From assembly GCA_017474765.1 (NCBI GenBank), contig JAFVGW010000040.1:124001-188000 (forward strand): a stretch of DNA of 64,000 nt, given 5' to 3'. A program made the position numbers and the translations under genes. This DNA comes from Salinivirgaceae bacterium (lineage in GTDB: Bacteria > Bacteroidota > Bacteroidia > Bacteroidales > SZUA-534). The notes under the pieces are model-generated. The model searched no databases and was not told the origin of the DNA. It was given only the letters and a program-made list of their open reading frames with translations. Every line of letters begins with the position of its first letter. Position 1 is the first letter of the stretch. Of the stretch, positions 7,950 through 17,464 are shown piece after piece.

Positions 7950-8750
7950 ATGGAAAACACAATAGAAAATAGCCCAATATCAATCGGCCGGGCATTCGCC
8001 ATTTTGGGCATCCTACTTGCACTGACCATCCCCGCATCAATTGTTACTGCGGCATTGCTGAAAGCTGCACCGGCTTTCAAGTCATGGATAACCATGCTGG
8101 GCTACGTGCTGCAATTTGCCGGCACCATTGCTGTAGTGTATTTTGTTTGGAATTTGAGAGTTACCGATTTAGGGAAAATAAAATTGGTATTATTTCCTCT
8201 TGCTCTGGTAATAACTTTTTCCCTATCGATAATCAGCGAATCGCTCTGCTCGCTGATACCAATGCCCGACTTTGTGGCTCGGATTTTCAACGAAGCCATA
8301 TCGCTTGATTTTGCTGGATATCTGACAGTTGGCATTGCCGCGCCAGTGCTCGAAGAGTTGGTCTTCCGCGGCATAATTCTGGCCGCACTGCTGCACCGCT
8401 ACGAACCACGAAAGGCCATCATCTGGTCGGCGGTGATTTTCGGCATCGCGCACCTGAATCCTTGGCAATTCATTGCTGCATTCATCATCGGATGCGCCAT
8501 TGGCTGGCTGTTCTGGCGGACACGCAGCATTTGGATTGGCATTTTCATGCATTGGGCCAACAACACGGTGGGATTTATTTTGGGCTACTACGCCGGCGAC
8601 ATGAACGTATCGGTAACCGATTATTTCGGCGGTCCGACTAACTACGCTATCATATTGATTGTTTGCGCAATAGTTACATTCGGATGCGTCAAGGCCATCC
8701 AACGAATTCCTGCAGCAGAGCCATCGGAACCGACAATGACCGAAGGCTGA
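7950..8750 (+). CDS. CPBP-family intramembrane metalloprotease
   Basis: A 266-residue integral membrane protein with about 8 hydrophobic helices and all three CPBP (Abi/Rce1-like) motifs: EELVFR at residues 135-140, FGIAH with H168, and HWANN with H201 and N205. These form the glutamate/histidine active site of membrane-embedded CAAX-protease-like enzymes. Bacterial members are linked to bacteriocin self-immunity, signalling or protein maturation, and the substrate here is unknown. Its stop codon directly abuts the stop of the convergent CotH gene with no intervening base and no terminator. Confidence 0.9.
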   Translation: MENTIENSPISIGRAFAILGILLALTIPASIVTAALLKAAPAFKSWITMLGYVLQFAGTIAVVYFVWNLRVTDLGKIKLVLFPLALVITFSLSIISESLCSLIPMPDFVARIFNEAISLDFAGYLTVGIAAPVLEELVFRGIILAALLHRYEPRKAIIWSAVIFGIAHLNPWQFIAAFIIGCAIGWLFWRTRSIWIGIFMHWANNTVGFILGYYAGDMNVSVTDYFGGPTNYAIILIVCAIVTFGCVKAIQRIPAAEPSEPTMTEG

Positions 8751-11700
8751 CTACTGACGTAAGATTTTGATAATCATCGGTTGACTGTTGGCAATGGTGA
8801 TTTTTGCAAAATACAAGCCCGGGTGCCAGTTAACGGCTTGGGTAATATCAATCGAGTGCTCACCTTCAACGTAGAATTTGCTGCCAAAGTCTGCTAAAAC
8901 CTGCCCCTGCGCAGATATTATTTCAATCCGCACATTTGCAGCAACCACCTGATTCCAAGTTATTTCCGCCTCATCAGCAAAAGGATTAGGATGACACATT
9001 GCAAAAACCTCAGGCTGAGCCGCATCATCAACCGATAATGGCTCGCCTACATAATTATCGTTCAGCGCACCCGGAGTTCCAAACAAAACCGACCTTTCCC
9101 ACAACATCGGCTGCGAATTGTCGGCAAACGGATTGGCAAGCGACAGTGTATAATCATAACTGTCGAGTTTCGGCCAAGGCTGCTTACTGCCATATTCCAC
9201 ATCATCAACCAAATTGCCATCCGCATCGAATAGTTGAACGCTGCCTTCCGATTTCAGTCCGAATTTGAAGTTTCCAACAACATTTGTCAGCTCGGGCCAG
9301 ACATTCATAAACCTGCTTTTATTCTCACATACAACAAGATAACCGTGTGCAGGAACAACCGTTCCCCTCGGCATGACAAAATCCTTAAGCCGCGCCGCAT
9401 CGGTAAGAATCCAGCCGGAAACATCAATGTCGGCAGCAGTTGTATTGAAAAGTTCAACCCAATCGCGAGTATCCTGCCCCGACTCCGATTTATAATTTAT
9501 CTCATTGATTACAATTGAGTTATAATCATCATCGCTTTTCTCAAAAACTGCCTTAAAAGATGAATTGCGATTAACGGCCAGTGTCAGTTCGGGCTCGCTG
9601 CTATCATTCCCCTCCCACCCAACAAACTTGTAACCTGGACGCGCAACAGCTCTGATAGTTATCGGATTGTTCGCAAAATAGATGCCACGCCAAGGAAACT
9701 TTTTGATTGTTAGGCTATTTAGCTGTATATATCCTGCCTTTTCATCGTTGACACCGACTGAAATGATTACATCATTACCGGCTGAAAAACTATTGCGGAT
9801 GAACTGCCTCATCTGGTCAGGACGTTGTTCTCCAAAAATCCTCAATTTGTCGATATTGTTCGACCAATTTCCAATTGACTGCCAACGATTGATATGATAG
9901 CGGATTTCATCAGAAATATTATTTGACAAACTATCTATCAACGAGTTAACAACATCAGGAGCGAATTCACAGTTAATGCGGTCGGCAAAACGATTGATGA
10001 AATCGCGCTTGAAAGTGGGGTTTGCCAAAAGTTTGTTCAACAAAAATGCCGGTCCTGAATTGTCGTTCAGACATGATTTTAATTTGTCCTCATTGTAGCC
10101 ATCGGAATATAGGCCAAAGCCAAAATCAGTGTCGTAAAGAATCCATCGCCAACGGCCACCATCAACACGCGGATGCCAGAATTTACAATTGTTCCCTGGC
10201 CAGTCGCCATTGTTGCAATATATCTCAAGTACCATATACTCAATAAATTCGCTGACATCCATCTGAGTTTTGATGTACTCATAATTTTTTGCGCTCGACA
10301 ATGAATGTGAATTCAAATAACTCTTCATCGCATCGAAATGGCGAGACTCTCCATGAACCACAGCACCGTTTGCTTCCAATAAATCGACATCGTCGGCATC
10401 AACCCACGGGTGATTGTTGGCCACGTAATGTTCGTTAATCTTCTCGCGGAGGTTAAGAATGCCCCAATATTCACCGTTCAGATAGACCACTGACGGCTGA
10501 TATGCCTGAATATCAATATTATTATTGCGGACCAATCCAGTCATAAGTGCATCGCGGAACATGGTGCTATACCAATCGTTACCCGAATTGCGTAGCAAAA
10601 ACGATTTAAAGCTTGAAATATCTTTATCAGCGAACAGCTTACAATCAAATCTGTTATCACCGTAAGCGTTGCGTGCATGAATGGCAAAAGATTTTTGCGC
10701 ATGAGAACGACTCCATGCCCCGGCAATCTTAACACCAGCATTTTGGCAAATACGAGTTGTGCCATCGGGCCAGAAAAGTTCGACATGCACAGGCCGCTCC
10801 CAATCCTTGTGATAGTTAGCGCCATAATGCGGGTCAGCATCCTCGGCATTCGGTCCTTCAACATAAATGCCATAATTATAGTCATACAGATTATAAGGGT
10901 CGGTTACGAGCGAGAAAATGGGTAGCGATACGTCGCGCTTTACAAACAAATATGACTGAGTTGCTGGCGGCATTGGCAACAATGTGTCGCAGAACGATAT
11001 GGCGCGAACGATGGTTGTTTTCCGCACCTCAAACGGTTCGGTATAGACTTTAGACTGCCTTGTCGGTTCTGTGCCGTCAGTTGTGTAATATATTGCAGCA
11101 CCTGTCTGCGAGCTCATTGAGACCACGATATTTGAACCATAAAGACCGCCTGCTGGTTCGATTTTAACCTGATTAGTCGCAAGCGACCGGAAAGCCTGCG
11201 TAGTATTGGCCGATTCTGGCGTTGGTTCGGTAAAAAACTGCCATTGGTCAGAACCATCAGCAGCCAGACCGCATGAAACATTGTGCGGCACAGGAGTGCT
11301 TTCAGTCTGATGGACAATTACGCCCGACGGGTTGCTTAAATAAACAATCTCGCCATCGGACGACAAACTGAAATTGGTGTGCAGATATTTGGCTGTGGTT
11401 TTCTCCGTCAAGTTCAGCACCTCGTCGGGTTTGTCACTGCCAGGCTGGGTGGTACCGATGGTAAGAAACGGTATCAGAAGCAAATCGCTCGATGTTTCAG
11501 AAACATTGTGAATCCGCGCAGCGAAAACATTCTCTCCCTCAACCAGATAATCAGCATAATCGTCAATGATGTAGCGTTTTGTGGGTTGCGAGTTGCTCAA
11601 AAGCGGGTTCACATAGTTTGGTGTGGCCTCTGCAAACGAAGGCTCAACGCCTTCCGTTCCCAAATTTTCGCGCACAACCTCTCTCCCATTAATGTAAACC

Positions 11701-12275
11701 ACAAATCCGTCGTCGTAATCCAAATCGAGAATCAGCTGTTCGACAGAGCTCAAATTGTTAATTTTGATTTTTTTACGCACAAAAACCGACATTGTGCCAC
11801 TGGGAACCTGAGTGGCGGCATTCGAGTTTCCATAACCGAATCCGCTTTTTCCCCGCTTCCACCGTGAATCATTGTACTTCACTGAATACCAATCTTTTCG
11901 GATGGTATCAGAACCAACAACCCATGCAAATTCATCGCCCCACCTGATTAGAGGGGTCATATAGATTTTTTTGCCTGCAGTGTATTCGTACCGGTCTTTA
12001 CCTGATGCATATACGCACAAGTACGATTGCGGCGGCATGATAACCTTTGGAAAAGTCCATTTAGCAAGATTGCTCACCCGGTCGGACAGATGCCAACCTT
12101 CGAGATTAACCTCGTTTTCACTGCAATTATAGAGTTCGAGCCAATCAGACGTGTCTCCATCCTCATCTGTCATTGCTGATGTCGACGGGCAATATTCATT
12201 TATAACAATTTGAGCGTCAAGATTTTGAAACATCAAAACCGTAAACGTCAGAACCAATGGCAAAAACAATTTCAT
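8751..12275 (-). CDS. Large secreted CotH-kinase/lamin-tail protein with T9SS sorting domain
   Basis: A 1174-residue surface protein. Order: signal peptide (MKLFLPLV...LDAQ); lamin-tail domain (INEYCPSTSAM...DWLELYN); an inserted beta-rich module near 110-260 (DYDDGFVVYINGREV), apparently galactose-binding-like and absent from the two paralogues; a chitobiase-like segment (AIYYTTDGTEPT); the CotH kinase-like domain near 450-780 (QKSFAIHARNAYG, LNGEYWGILNLREKINE, RWRWILYDTDFGFG); an InlB-like stretch (RPGYKFVGWEG); a second lamin-tail domain (VINEINYKSESG); and a T9SS C-terminal domain ending IIKILRQ. CotH proteins are atypical kinases that phosphorylate secreted proteins; the target here is unknown. 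The start at 12275 is chosen because the upstream in-frame codon at 12296 overlaps the -7 box. Confidence 0.85.
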   Translation of the reverse strand: MKLFLPLVLTFTVLMFQNLDAQIVINEYCPSTSAMTDEDGDTSDWLELYNCSENEVNLEGWHLSDRVSNLAKWTFPKVIMPPQSYLCVYASGKDRYEYTAGKKIYMTPLIRWGDEFAWVVGSDTIRKDWYSVKYNDSRWKRGKSGFGYGNSNAATQVPSGTMSVFVRKKIKINNLSSVEQLILDLDYDDGFVVYINGREVVRENLGTEGVEPSFAEATPNYVNPLLSNSQPTKRYIIDDYADYLVEGENVFAARIHNVSETSSDLLLIPFLTIGTTQPGSDKPDEVLNLTEKTTAKYLHTNFSLSSDGEIVYLSNPSGVIVHQTESTPVPHNVSCGLAADGSDQWQFFTEPTPESANTTQAFRSLATNQVKIEPAGGLYGSNIVVSMSSQTGAAIYYTTDGTEPTRQSKVYTEPFEVRKTTIVRAISFCDTLLPMPPATQSYLFVKRDVSLPIFSLVTDPYNLYDYNYGIYVEGPNAEDADPHYGANYHKDWERPVHVELFWPDGTTRICQNAGVKIAGAWSRSHAQKSFAIHARNAYGDNRFDCKLFADKDISSFKSFLLRNSGNDWYSTMFRDALMTGLVRNNNIDIQAYQPSVVYLNGEYWGILNLREKINEHYVANNHPWVDADDVDLLEANGAVVHGESRHFDAMKSYLNSHSLSSAKNYEYIKTQMDVSEFIEYMVLEIYCNNGDWPGNNCKFWHPRVDGGRWRWILYDTDFGFGLYSDGYNEDKLKSCLNDNSGPAFLLNKLLANPTFKRDFINRFADRINCEFAPDVVNSLIDSLSNNISDEIRYHINRWQSIGNWSNNIDKLRIFGEQRPDQMRQFIRNSFSAGNDVIISVGVNDEKAGYIQLNSLTIKKFPWRGIYFANNPITIRAVARPGYKFVGWEGNDSSEPELTLAVNRNSSFKAVFEKSDDDYNSIVINEINYKSESGQDTRDWVELFNTTAADIDVSGWILTDAARLKDFVMPRGTVVPAHGYLVVCENKSRFMNVWPELTNVVGNFKFGLKSEGSVQLFDADGNLVDDVEYGSKQPWPKLDSYDYTLSLANPFADNSQPMLWERSVLFGTPGALNDNYVGEPLSVDDAAQPEVFAMCHPNPFADEAEITWNQVVAANVRIEIISAQGQVLADFGSKFYVEGEHSIDITQAVNWHPGLYFAKITIANSQPMIIKILRQ

Positions 12276-12293
12276 AAAACAAATTCTCCTGCA

Positions 12294-12301
12294 CAAAGAT
12301 A
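12294..12301 (-). promoter_or_regulatory. Minus-strand -7 box (TATCTTTG) for the first CotH gene
   Basis: An exact TAnnTTTG match on the minus strand, 18 bases before the start codon at 12275. It decides the start, because the longer frame would begin inside it. Confidence 0.65.
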
Positions 12302-12366
12302 CGTTTCACTATCGGCACAACCATGTATGAAAACACCATTTTGGTGGAAATATCAGTGTCATCATC

Positions 12367-12397
12367 AAAAAAAACGGCAACCGAAGGAGGCTACCGT
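12367..12397 (-). terminator. Intrinsic terminator of the second CotH gene
   Basis: On the minus strand ACGGTAGCC and GGTTGCCGT form a nine-base stem with one mismatch and run into eight T residues. It lies 23 bases after the stop at 12420 and before the promoter of the next CotH gene. Confidence 0.85.
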
Positions 12398-12419
12398 CAA
12401 TTTATGATTGAAAAACAAA

Positions 12420-15400
12420 TTATTGCTTCATGATTTTTATGATGACTGGCTTTTGACCGACAATATTTATTTTGGCGAAATACAAGCCTGCAGCCCAGTT
12501 AGCAGCCACTTCACTAATATCCGTCTGATGTCGGCCTGCTTCATACAAGTCGTCGGTCACTGTGGCAATTTTATTTCCGCTTGCGGTGAACAGTTCCACA
12601 ATCACAACAGCATCAGCTTTCTGCTCCCAAACAATAGCCGCACTATTGTCGAACGGGTTTGGATAGCACATTGCAAATATTTCTGCCTCAGCTTGTTCGT
12701 TCACATCAGGAACAACAATGAAACTGTTATCATCAATACTGAAATCAGAGTGTGTTGGGCTGAAAATTCCATTTTCGCTTCCCGGAGTGCCATACTTATC
12801 ATCCTCACCCCAGGCCAATGGTTTCTCATTGTCAGCAAAGGGGTCAACCAAGGCCATTGTGAAACCATTGCCATTGGCATCGGGCCAGTTCTTTTCACTG
12901 TCATACTCAACTTCATCAATAAGTTTACCCTCTGCATCTGTCAGGCGCACATAATCGGCCTTACTCAAACCAAACTGAAAATCGCCAACAGCGTTCACAA
13001 GATTCGGATTGAATTTCAACATTTTGCTTAAATTCTCACACACAACCACATAGCCATACGGCGGTATGATTGTACCTCCTGGAATTTTGTAAGCCTCATC
13101 AGCTTTGTCGTCAGATATAACCCAGTTCGACAAATCAATAGCTGCATCCGTGGTGTTGTAAAGCTCAATCCAGTCCTTAGTATCGTAATCAGATGATGAT
13201 TTAAAGTTTATCTCATTTATAACCACGCTGTTATAAACATCATTCGATTCCTCGAACACTGCGGTGTACGAAGTTGTGCCAGTGAGTTTCACGCTGATTC
13301 CCGCATGAGTGTTTTCTCCACCGTCACCTTTTTCCCAACGTACAAACTTGTAGCCCGGACGCGCCACCGCACGGATAGAGATTGGCACATTTTTGAAATA
13401 GGTTCCGCTCCACGGGAATTTCTTAAGTGTAAGGGAGTTAAGCTGCACATAGCCAGCCTTGCTGTCACTTGAATAGATTGTAACTTTTGCGTCATTTCCA
13501 ACCTTGAAGTGAGTGCGCAAGTGCTTGCGCACATTGTCAGGACGCTTCTTTGCAAACTCCTTCATATTGCCACCATCATTAGTGCCTTTGCCCCAACGCG
13601 AATTGTGATAGCCTATTTCTTTCTTTATATTACCATACAAACTGTCAATCAGATGGTTGACATTATTCGGCAGGAACTCATTGTTCATACGGTCGGCAAA
13701 ACGATTGGCGAGAGCATTGCGGAATTTCTCATTCTTTGCCAGATTACGGAAAAGAACATTGGCCCACGTGTTGCCATGCCGGTCTTTCTCATTCAAGCAA
13801 TCGCCCAACTTATCATCGCCCGACTGGTCACCCCAGATTGAATAGCACTGGTCGGTATCGTAAAGGAACCAACGCCAGCGGCCACCGCGTTTCTTTGATT
13901 TCCAAATCTTCACGTTGTTGTGCGGCCAGTCGTTATTCGAACCGTAAATCTCTGATACCATGTACTCTATGTACTCATCAATATCAACAAGCGTGCACAC
14001 ATACTGATAGCACTCATCTTTTGTCAAATCGTTTGATTTAACGTAGCTTATCAATGCATTGTAATCAACCTCATCGCCTTCTGAAGCGGTAATATCCTTT
14101 GTGACATCGCTTGCAGCCATAATATCCACATTATCAGCGCTTACATAAGGATAATGATTCTCAATATAATCTTCATTCAGCTTTTCGCGCATGTTCAAGA
14201 TGCCCCAATATTCACCATTGAGGAATACAACTGTCGGTTGATATGCTTGAATATCAATATTATTAGCTGCCACCAGATGGGTTATCATGGCATCGCGGAA
14301 ATGAGTACCGCCAAAATCGTTGCCCGAGTCACGCAGAGTGAAAGATTTGAATTGTGTCAAATCAAGTTCATCGAACAACTTTGCGTTGAAATATTTCTCT
14401 CCGTACGATTTACGAGCATGAATCGCCATCGATTTCTGATCGTTCATACGGCTGTAAGCACCCGCCATCTGCACTCCGGCATCCTGGTCGAGCACCTGAC
14501 TGCCATCAGTCCAATAGAGCTCAATGTGAATCGGACGCTCCCAATCGTTGTAATAGTTGGCGCGGCGCGGTGTCGCGTTCAAATCAGCATTCGGTCCTTC
14601 AACATAAATTCCTGTTTTATAATCCCAAATATCATCTGGATCCATTGTAAGTGAAACAACTGGCAAGGCAAATGATGAACTGTGATCAATATATTTGTTC
14701 GGGTCAACAGTGACGGTCTCTTCGTGGCCGCCCCAGCCACCCCAGCCGCCCCAACCACCGCCGCCGTTGTTATCGGCAACCCAACGGGTCTCTTCGGTGA
14801 TTGGCTCTCCGTTGTGTAAATCACGGTTCACCCAGTGGAGCTTGCTACCGAAAATGTAAGACTGAGTAGCTGGTTGTGCTGGCAATAATTCGCTGTCGAA
14901 AGTGACGGCACGGACAACAGTTGTTGAATCGACAGTTATCGGGCCTTTGTACAACAAACTGTCACAAGCCGTTGGAACGGTGCAGTCGAGTGTATAATAT
15001 ATAGGTGTGTTTCCGTCAGATTTCAGTGTGATGGTTACAGCAGATTTGCACACACCACCCACTGGCTCAATAGTTACTGTGCTTGTTTTGGCAGTAGCGT
15101 AAGTTTTTGTTGCATTGAGCGCGGCCGGCGTCGGTTCAGCAAAGAAGAACCAATTGTCGCCACCATCGGGGGAAAGTCCGCGGCTCACATTGTTAGGCAT
15201 GGCAATGCTATCAGTTTTGTGGACAACATTTCCGCTTGCATCAGAGAGATATACGGCCTCACCGTCTGCCGAAAGGTTGAAATTGGTATGCAATGGCTTG
15301 CCTGCAACTGCACGGTTCTTGCTTGACGCGTAAACCATCATGAAAGCCTTCGGTTCCAAAGTGACATCGGGGAATGTCCATTTGTCAAGATTAGAAGCCT

Positions 15401-15590
15401 TGTCAGACAAGTGCCAGCCTTTAAGGCTGACTGCAGCATCACCCGCATTGTAAAGTTCAATCCAGTCAGAGTTTGCCTTGTCCTCGTCCTGGTGAATGGA
15501 TGTGCTTGAGCAATATTCGTTGATTACAACCTGTGCATTAACTGTCATTGCGGCCAATACCGACAATGCGAGTAATTGAATTTTTTTCAT
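12420..15590 (-). CDS. Secreted CotH-kinase/lamin-tail protein with Gly/Trp-rich insert and T9SS sorting domain
   Basis: A 1056-residue paralogue of the 8751-12275 protein, encoded just upstream on the same strand. Order: signal peptide (MKKIQLLALSVLAAMTVNAQ), lamin-tail domain, chitobiase-like segment (PIYYTLDCTVPT), a Gly/Trp-rich insert near residues 255-280 (GGGGWGGWGGWGG), CotH kinase-like domain (RWRWFLYDTDQCY, LNGEYWGILNMREKLNE), InlB-like stretch (RPGYKFVRWE), second lamin-tail domain, and T9SS C-terminal domain ending IIKIMKQ. It lacks the inserted module of the first copy. Both genes have their own promoter, so they look like duplicated but separately expressed units. The Gly/Trp insert may be a flexible spacer; its role is unknown. 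Confidence 0.87.
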   Translation of the reverse strand: MKKIQLLALSVLAAMTVNAQVVINEYCSSTSIHQDEDKANSDWIELYNAGDAAVSLKGWHLSDKASNLDKWTFPDVTLEPKAFMMVYASSKNRAVAGKPLHTNFNLSADGEAVYLSDASGNVVHKTDSIAMPNNVSRGLSPDGGDNWFFFAEPTPAALNATKTYATAKTSTVTIEPVGGVCKSAVTITLKSDGNTPIYYTLDCTVPTACDSLLYKGPITVDSTTVVRAVTFDSELLPAQPATQSYIFGSKLHWVNRDLHNGEPITEETRWVADNNGGGGWGGWGGWGGHEETVTVDPNKYIDHSSSFALPVVSLTMDPDDIWDYKTGIYVEGPNADLNATPRRANYYNDWERPIHIELYWTDGSQVLDQDAGVQMAGAYSRMNDQKSMAIHARKSYGEKYFNAKLFDELDLTQFKSFTLRDSGNDFGGTHFRDAMITHLVAANNIDIQAYQPTVVFLNGEYWGILNMREKLNEDYIENHYPYVSADNVDIMAASDVTKDITASEGDEVDYNALISYVKSNDLTKDECYQYVCTLVDIDEYIEYMVSEIYGSNNDWPHNNVKIWKSKKRGGRWRWFLYDTDQCYSIWGDQSGDDKLGDCLNEKDRHGNTWANVLFRNLAKNEKFRNALANRFADRMNNEFLPNNVNHLIDSLYGNIKKEIGYHNSRWGKGTNDGGNMKEFAKKRPDNVRKHLRTHFKVGNDAKVTIYSSDSKAGYVQLNSLTLKKFPWSGTYFKNVPISIRAVARPGYKFVRWEKGDGGENTHAGISVKLTGTTSYTAVFEESNDVYNSVVINEINFKSSSDYDTKDWIELYNTTDAAIDLSNWVISDDKADEAYKIPGGTIIPPYGYVVVCENLSKMLKFNPNLVNAVGDFQFGLSKADYVRLTDAEGKLIDEVEYDSEKNWPDANGNGFTMALVDPFADNEKPLAWGEDDKYGTPGSENGIFSPTHSDFSIDDNSFIVVPDVNEQAEAEIFAMCYPNPFDNSAAIVWEQKADAVVIVELFTASGNKIATVTDDLYEAGRHQTDISEVAANWAAGLYFAKINIVGQKPVIIKIMKQ

Positions 15591-15613
15591 TTCATTATTT
15601 TTTCAAAACCGCG

Positions 15614-15621
15614 CAAATGTA
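15614..15621 (-). promoter_or_regulatory. Minus-strand -7 box (TACATTTG) for the second CotH gene
   Basis: An exact TAnnTTTG match on the minus strand, 23 bases before the start codon at 15590. Confidence 0.65.
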
Positions 15622-15696
15622 GCACATTAATAATACAATGTACAAGCTTTTTTATGCCCAAAACGTCGGTGAAATAAGCTGACAGGTAGGCGAGAA

Positions 15697-16338
15697 TCAG
15701 CTTTTGTTGATGTGCCGGCGGAGTTTGCGCATATTATTCAGAAATGTTTTGCGCACTATCGGGTCCTGCGCCCACTGCGGATATTTTGCAGGTTGAGTTG
15801 ATTGCGTGGTGAAATTCACGCTGATGGTGTTTTCGCTCACTGGCACAATCTCCCACCTTGCACTGAAAGTGTCAAGTCGTTCAATGTCTTTCTTCTTAGG
15901 AATCAAGTCAGTCTGCTGGTCGATGCTGACATAGATTCGGTCGTCACGGCGCGTAACTGTGTACTTCGATACAAAATCCTGCTTGCCAACCGGCCACGGA
16001 GCATCCATAAGTGTGTAAACAAACCACTCGTTGCCGTTCAAGCGGCGCACAATGCGGCACTTCTCAACATTGCTCATCCAAATATCGGTTTTATTCGGAT
16101 CGATAATAATTGCAAGTAAATCGTCGGGCTTGCAGTTGAGCACCATTTTGCCAGAACGCTCGCGCGCCCTGTTCTTTTCCACAGAAATCCATCGCTCAAA
16201 CACCTTAATGTCAGTGTCTTCGGTAACAAGAACCCAATCGGCATCATTGTCTGACTCTCCTGCAAAAACGATATTGGCTTGTAGAAACAGGCTGAATGAT
16301 AAGAATATTCCTAAAACAATGCGTTTCATAACATTCAT
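15697..16338 (-). CDS. Exported START-domain (SRPBCC) protein
   Basis: A 213-residue protein with a signal peptide ending near FLQANIVFA, followed by a START/SRPBCC-type domain over the rest. Recognisable segments are DWVLVTEDTDIKVFER, DLLAIIIDPNKTDIWM and DAPWPVGKQDFV, the last being a typical mid-domain START motif. START domains make a deep hydrophobic pocket that binds lipids; the ligand is unknown. The gene stands alone, with its own -7 box at 16358. An internal methionine at 16329 is an alternative start and would give an equally plausible signal peptide. Confidence 0.8.
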   Translation of the reverse strand: MNVMKRIVLGIFLSFSLFLQANIVFAGESDNDADWVLVTEDTDIKVFERWISVEKNRARERSGKMVLNCKPDDLLAIIIDPNKTDIWMSNVEKCRIVRRLNGNEWFVYTLMDAPWPVGKQDFVSKYTVTRRDDRIYVSIDQQTDLIPKKKDIERLDTFSARWEIVPVSENTISVNFTTQSTQPAKYPQWAQDPIVRKTFLNNMRKLRRHINKS

Positions 16339-16357
16339 TTTCTGCGCAAAAACGTGG

Positions 16358-16365
16358 CAAATTTA
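16358..16365 (-). promoter_or_regulatory. Minus-strand -7 box (TAAATTTG) for the START-domain gene
   Basis: An exact TAnnTTTG match on the minus strand, 19 bases before the start at 16338. Confidence 0.6.
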
Positions 16366-16482
16366 TAAAAGTTACCGCCGAATTGCAAATGATTTTTTGC
16401 TTTTGCAACAAATTGGGTTATACCTCGCCGTTTCGCCAATCTGATTTTTTGCAACCAGATGCGATGCTAAACCGAAAAAAAC

Positions 16483-16490
16483 TACATTTG
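16483..16490 (+). promoter_or_regulatory. Bacteroidetes -7 box (TACATTTG) for the lipoprotein operon
   Basis: An exact TAnnTTTG match lies 19 bases before the ATG at 16510. It probably drives the three genes up to the terminator at 19524. Confidence 0.65.
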
Positions 16491-16509
16491 CATAATAAAC
16501 AGCAAAATT

Positions 16510-17463
16510 ATGCGAAAATTAGTACTTGCCATTCTCACAGTGATTTGCTCATCAGGCATAATCTGCTGTCATAAGGCTGCCGCAGGCGACAATTCAAACA
16601 CTATGAAATCAGCCGACATTATTAAAAAGATGAAAGACAAGCCCGAACTCATCATTCACGACAAGCGGATTGAGGGCAATCTGAACTTCACCGAAGCAGG
16701 CTCAGGTGCTCTGGCACTTGAAATGGCGCCCGCATATGTCAACTGCGAGTTGGTTTTTGTCAACTGCGAGTTTGCCGACAGCGTTTTTGCCAACAACTCA
16801 CGGCGGAATGGTGTGCAGATTGTCTATTGTGTATTTTCACGGAATGTGACTTTCCGCAACTGCACGTTTGCAAAAAATGTTGATTTTCAGCAGGCGGAGT
16901 TCCTAGGCCGTTTCGATTTCTACGACTGCAAGGTTGATGGCGAGGCCAACTTCAGCGGCATCAACTCCACTGCGGGCTCATCGTTTACAGGAACGGGATT
17001 CAACGGTGACGCTCTTTTTGTGAGCGCATCGCTCAACCGCCGCACCTCGTTCGCCAAAGCGAATTTCAAGGGAACGGCAAACTTCCAGTACTGCCACATT
17101 GGCGACATTGCCACGTTCACCGATGCCGTTGTGGGCGGTTACACCGATTTCTCGAACACCCGCGCCGATGCGTTGTGCGACTTCACCAACAGCCAATTCG
17201 GCGGCAGAGTCAACTTCCAGAATTCCACATTTTTAGGACTGCTGAAAATGTCGAAATGCGTATTCACAAACTCGACAAGTTTCAGCGGAAACAAATTCCT
17301 GGGCGGCTTGAACCTTGTCAACGCTCGGTTCGACAAGCATCTTGAGATGGTGAACAACATTTTCGCCACCGACCTCAAAACCAACGGCGCGTCCATCAAC
17401 CACGACGACGCCGACCTTTCGGGCAACAAAGGCATGGAATCCATTAACTTAAACTTTGAATAA
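16510..17463 (+). CDS. Exported pentapeptide-repeat-like protein, possible lipoprotein
   Basis: A 317-residue protein with a signal sequence ending near SGIICCHK, where a cysteine could be lipidated. From about residue 55 it is built of pentapeptide-like repeats with Phe or Leu at every fifth position, for example NVTFRNCTFAKNVDFQQAEF and TSFAKANFKGTANFQYC. Such repeats fold as a right-handed quadrilateral beta-helix. Cytoplasmic members can mimic DNA or inhibit gyrase; an exported one is more likely a binding or structural protein. It is the first gene of an operon: the next start codon lies 1 base after its stop. The substrate or partner is unknown. Confidence 0.75.
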   Translation: MRKLVLAILTVICSSGIICCHKAAAGDNSNTMKSADIIKKMKDKPELIIHDKRIEGNLNFTEAGSGALALEMAPAYVNCELVFVNCEFADSVFANNSRRNGVQIVYCVFSRNVTFRNCTFAKNVDFQQAEFLGRFDFYDCKVDGEANFSGINSTAGSSFTGTGFNGDALFVSASLNRRTSFAKANFKGTANFQYCHIGDIATFTDAVVGGYTDFSNTRADALCDFTNSQFGGRVNFQNSTFLGLLKMSKCVFTNSTSFSGNKFLGGLNLVNARFDKHLEMVNNIFATDLKTNGASINHDDADLSGNKGMESINLNFE

Positions 17464-17464
17464 T

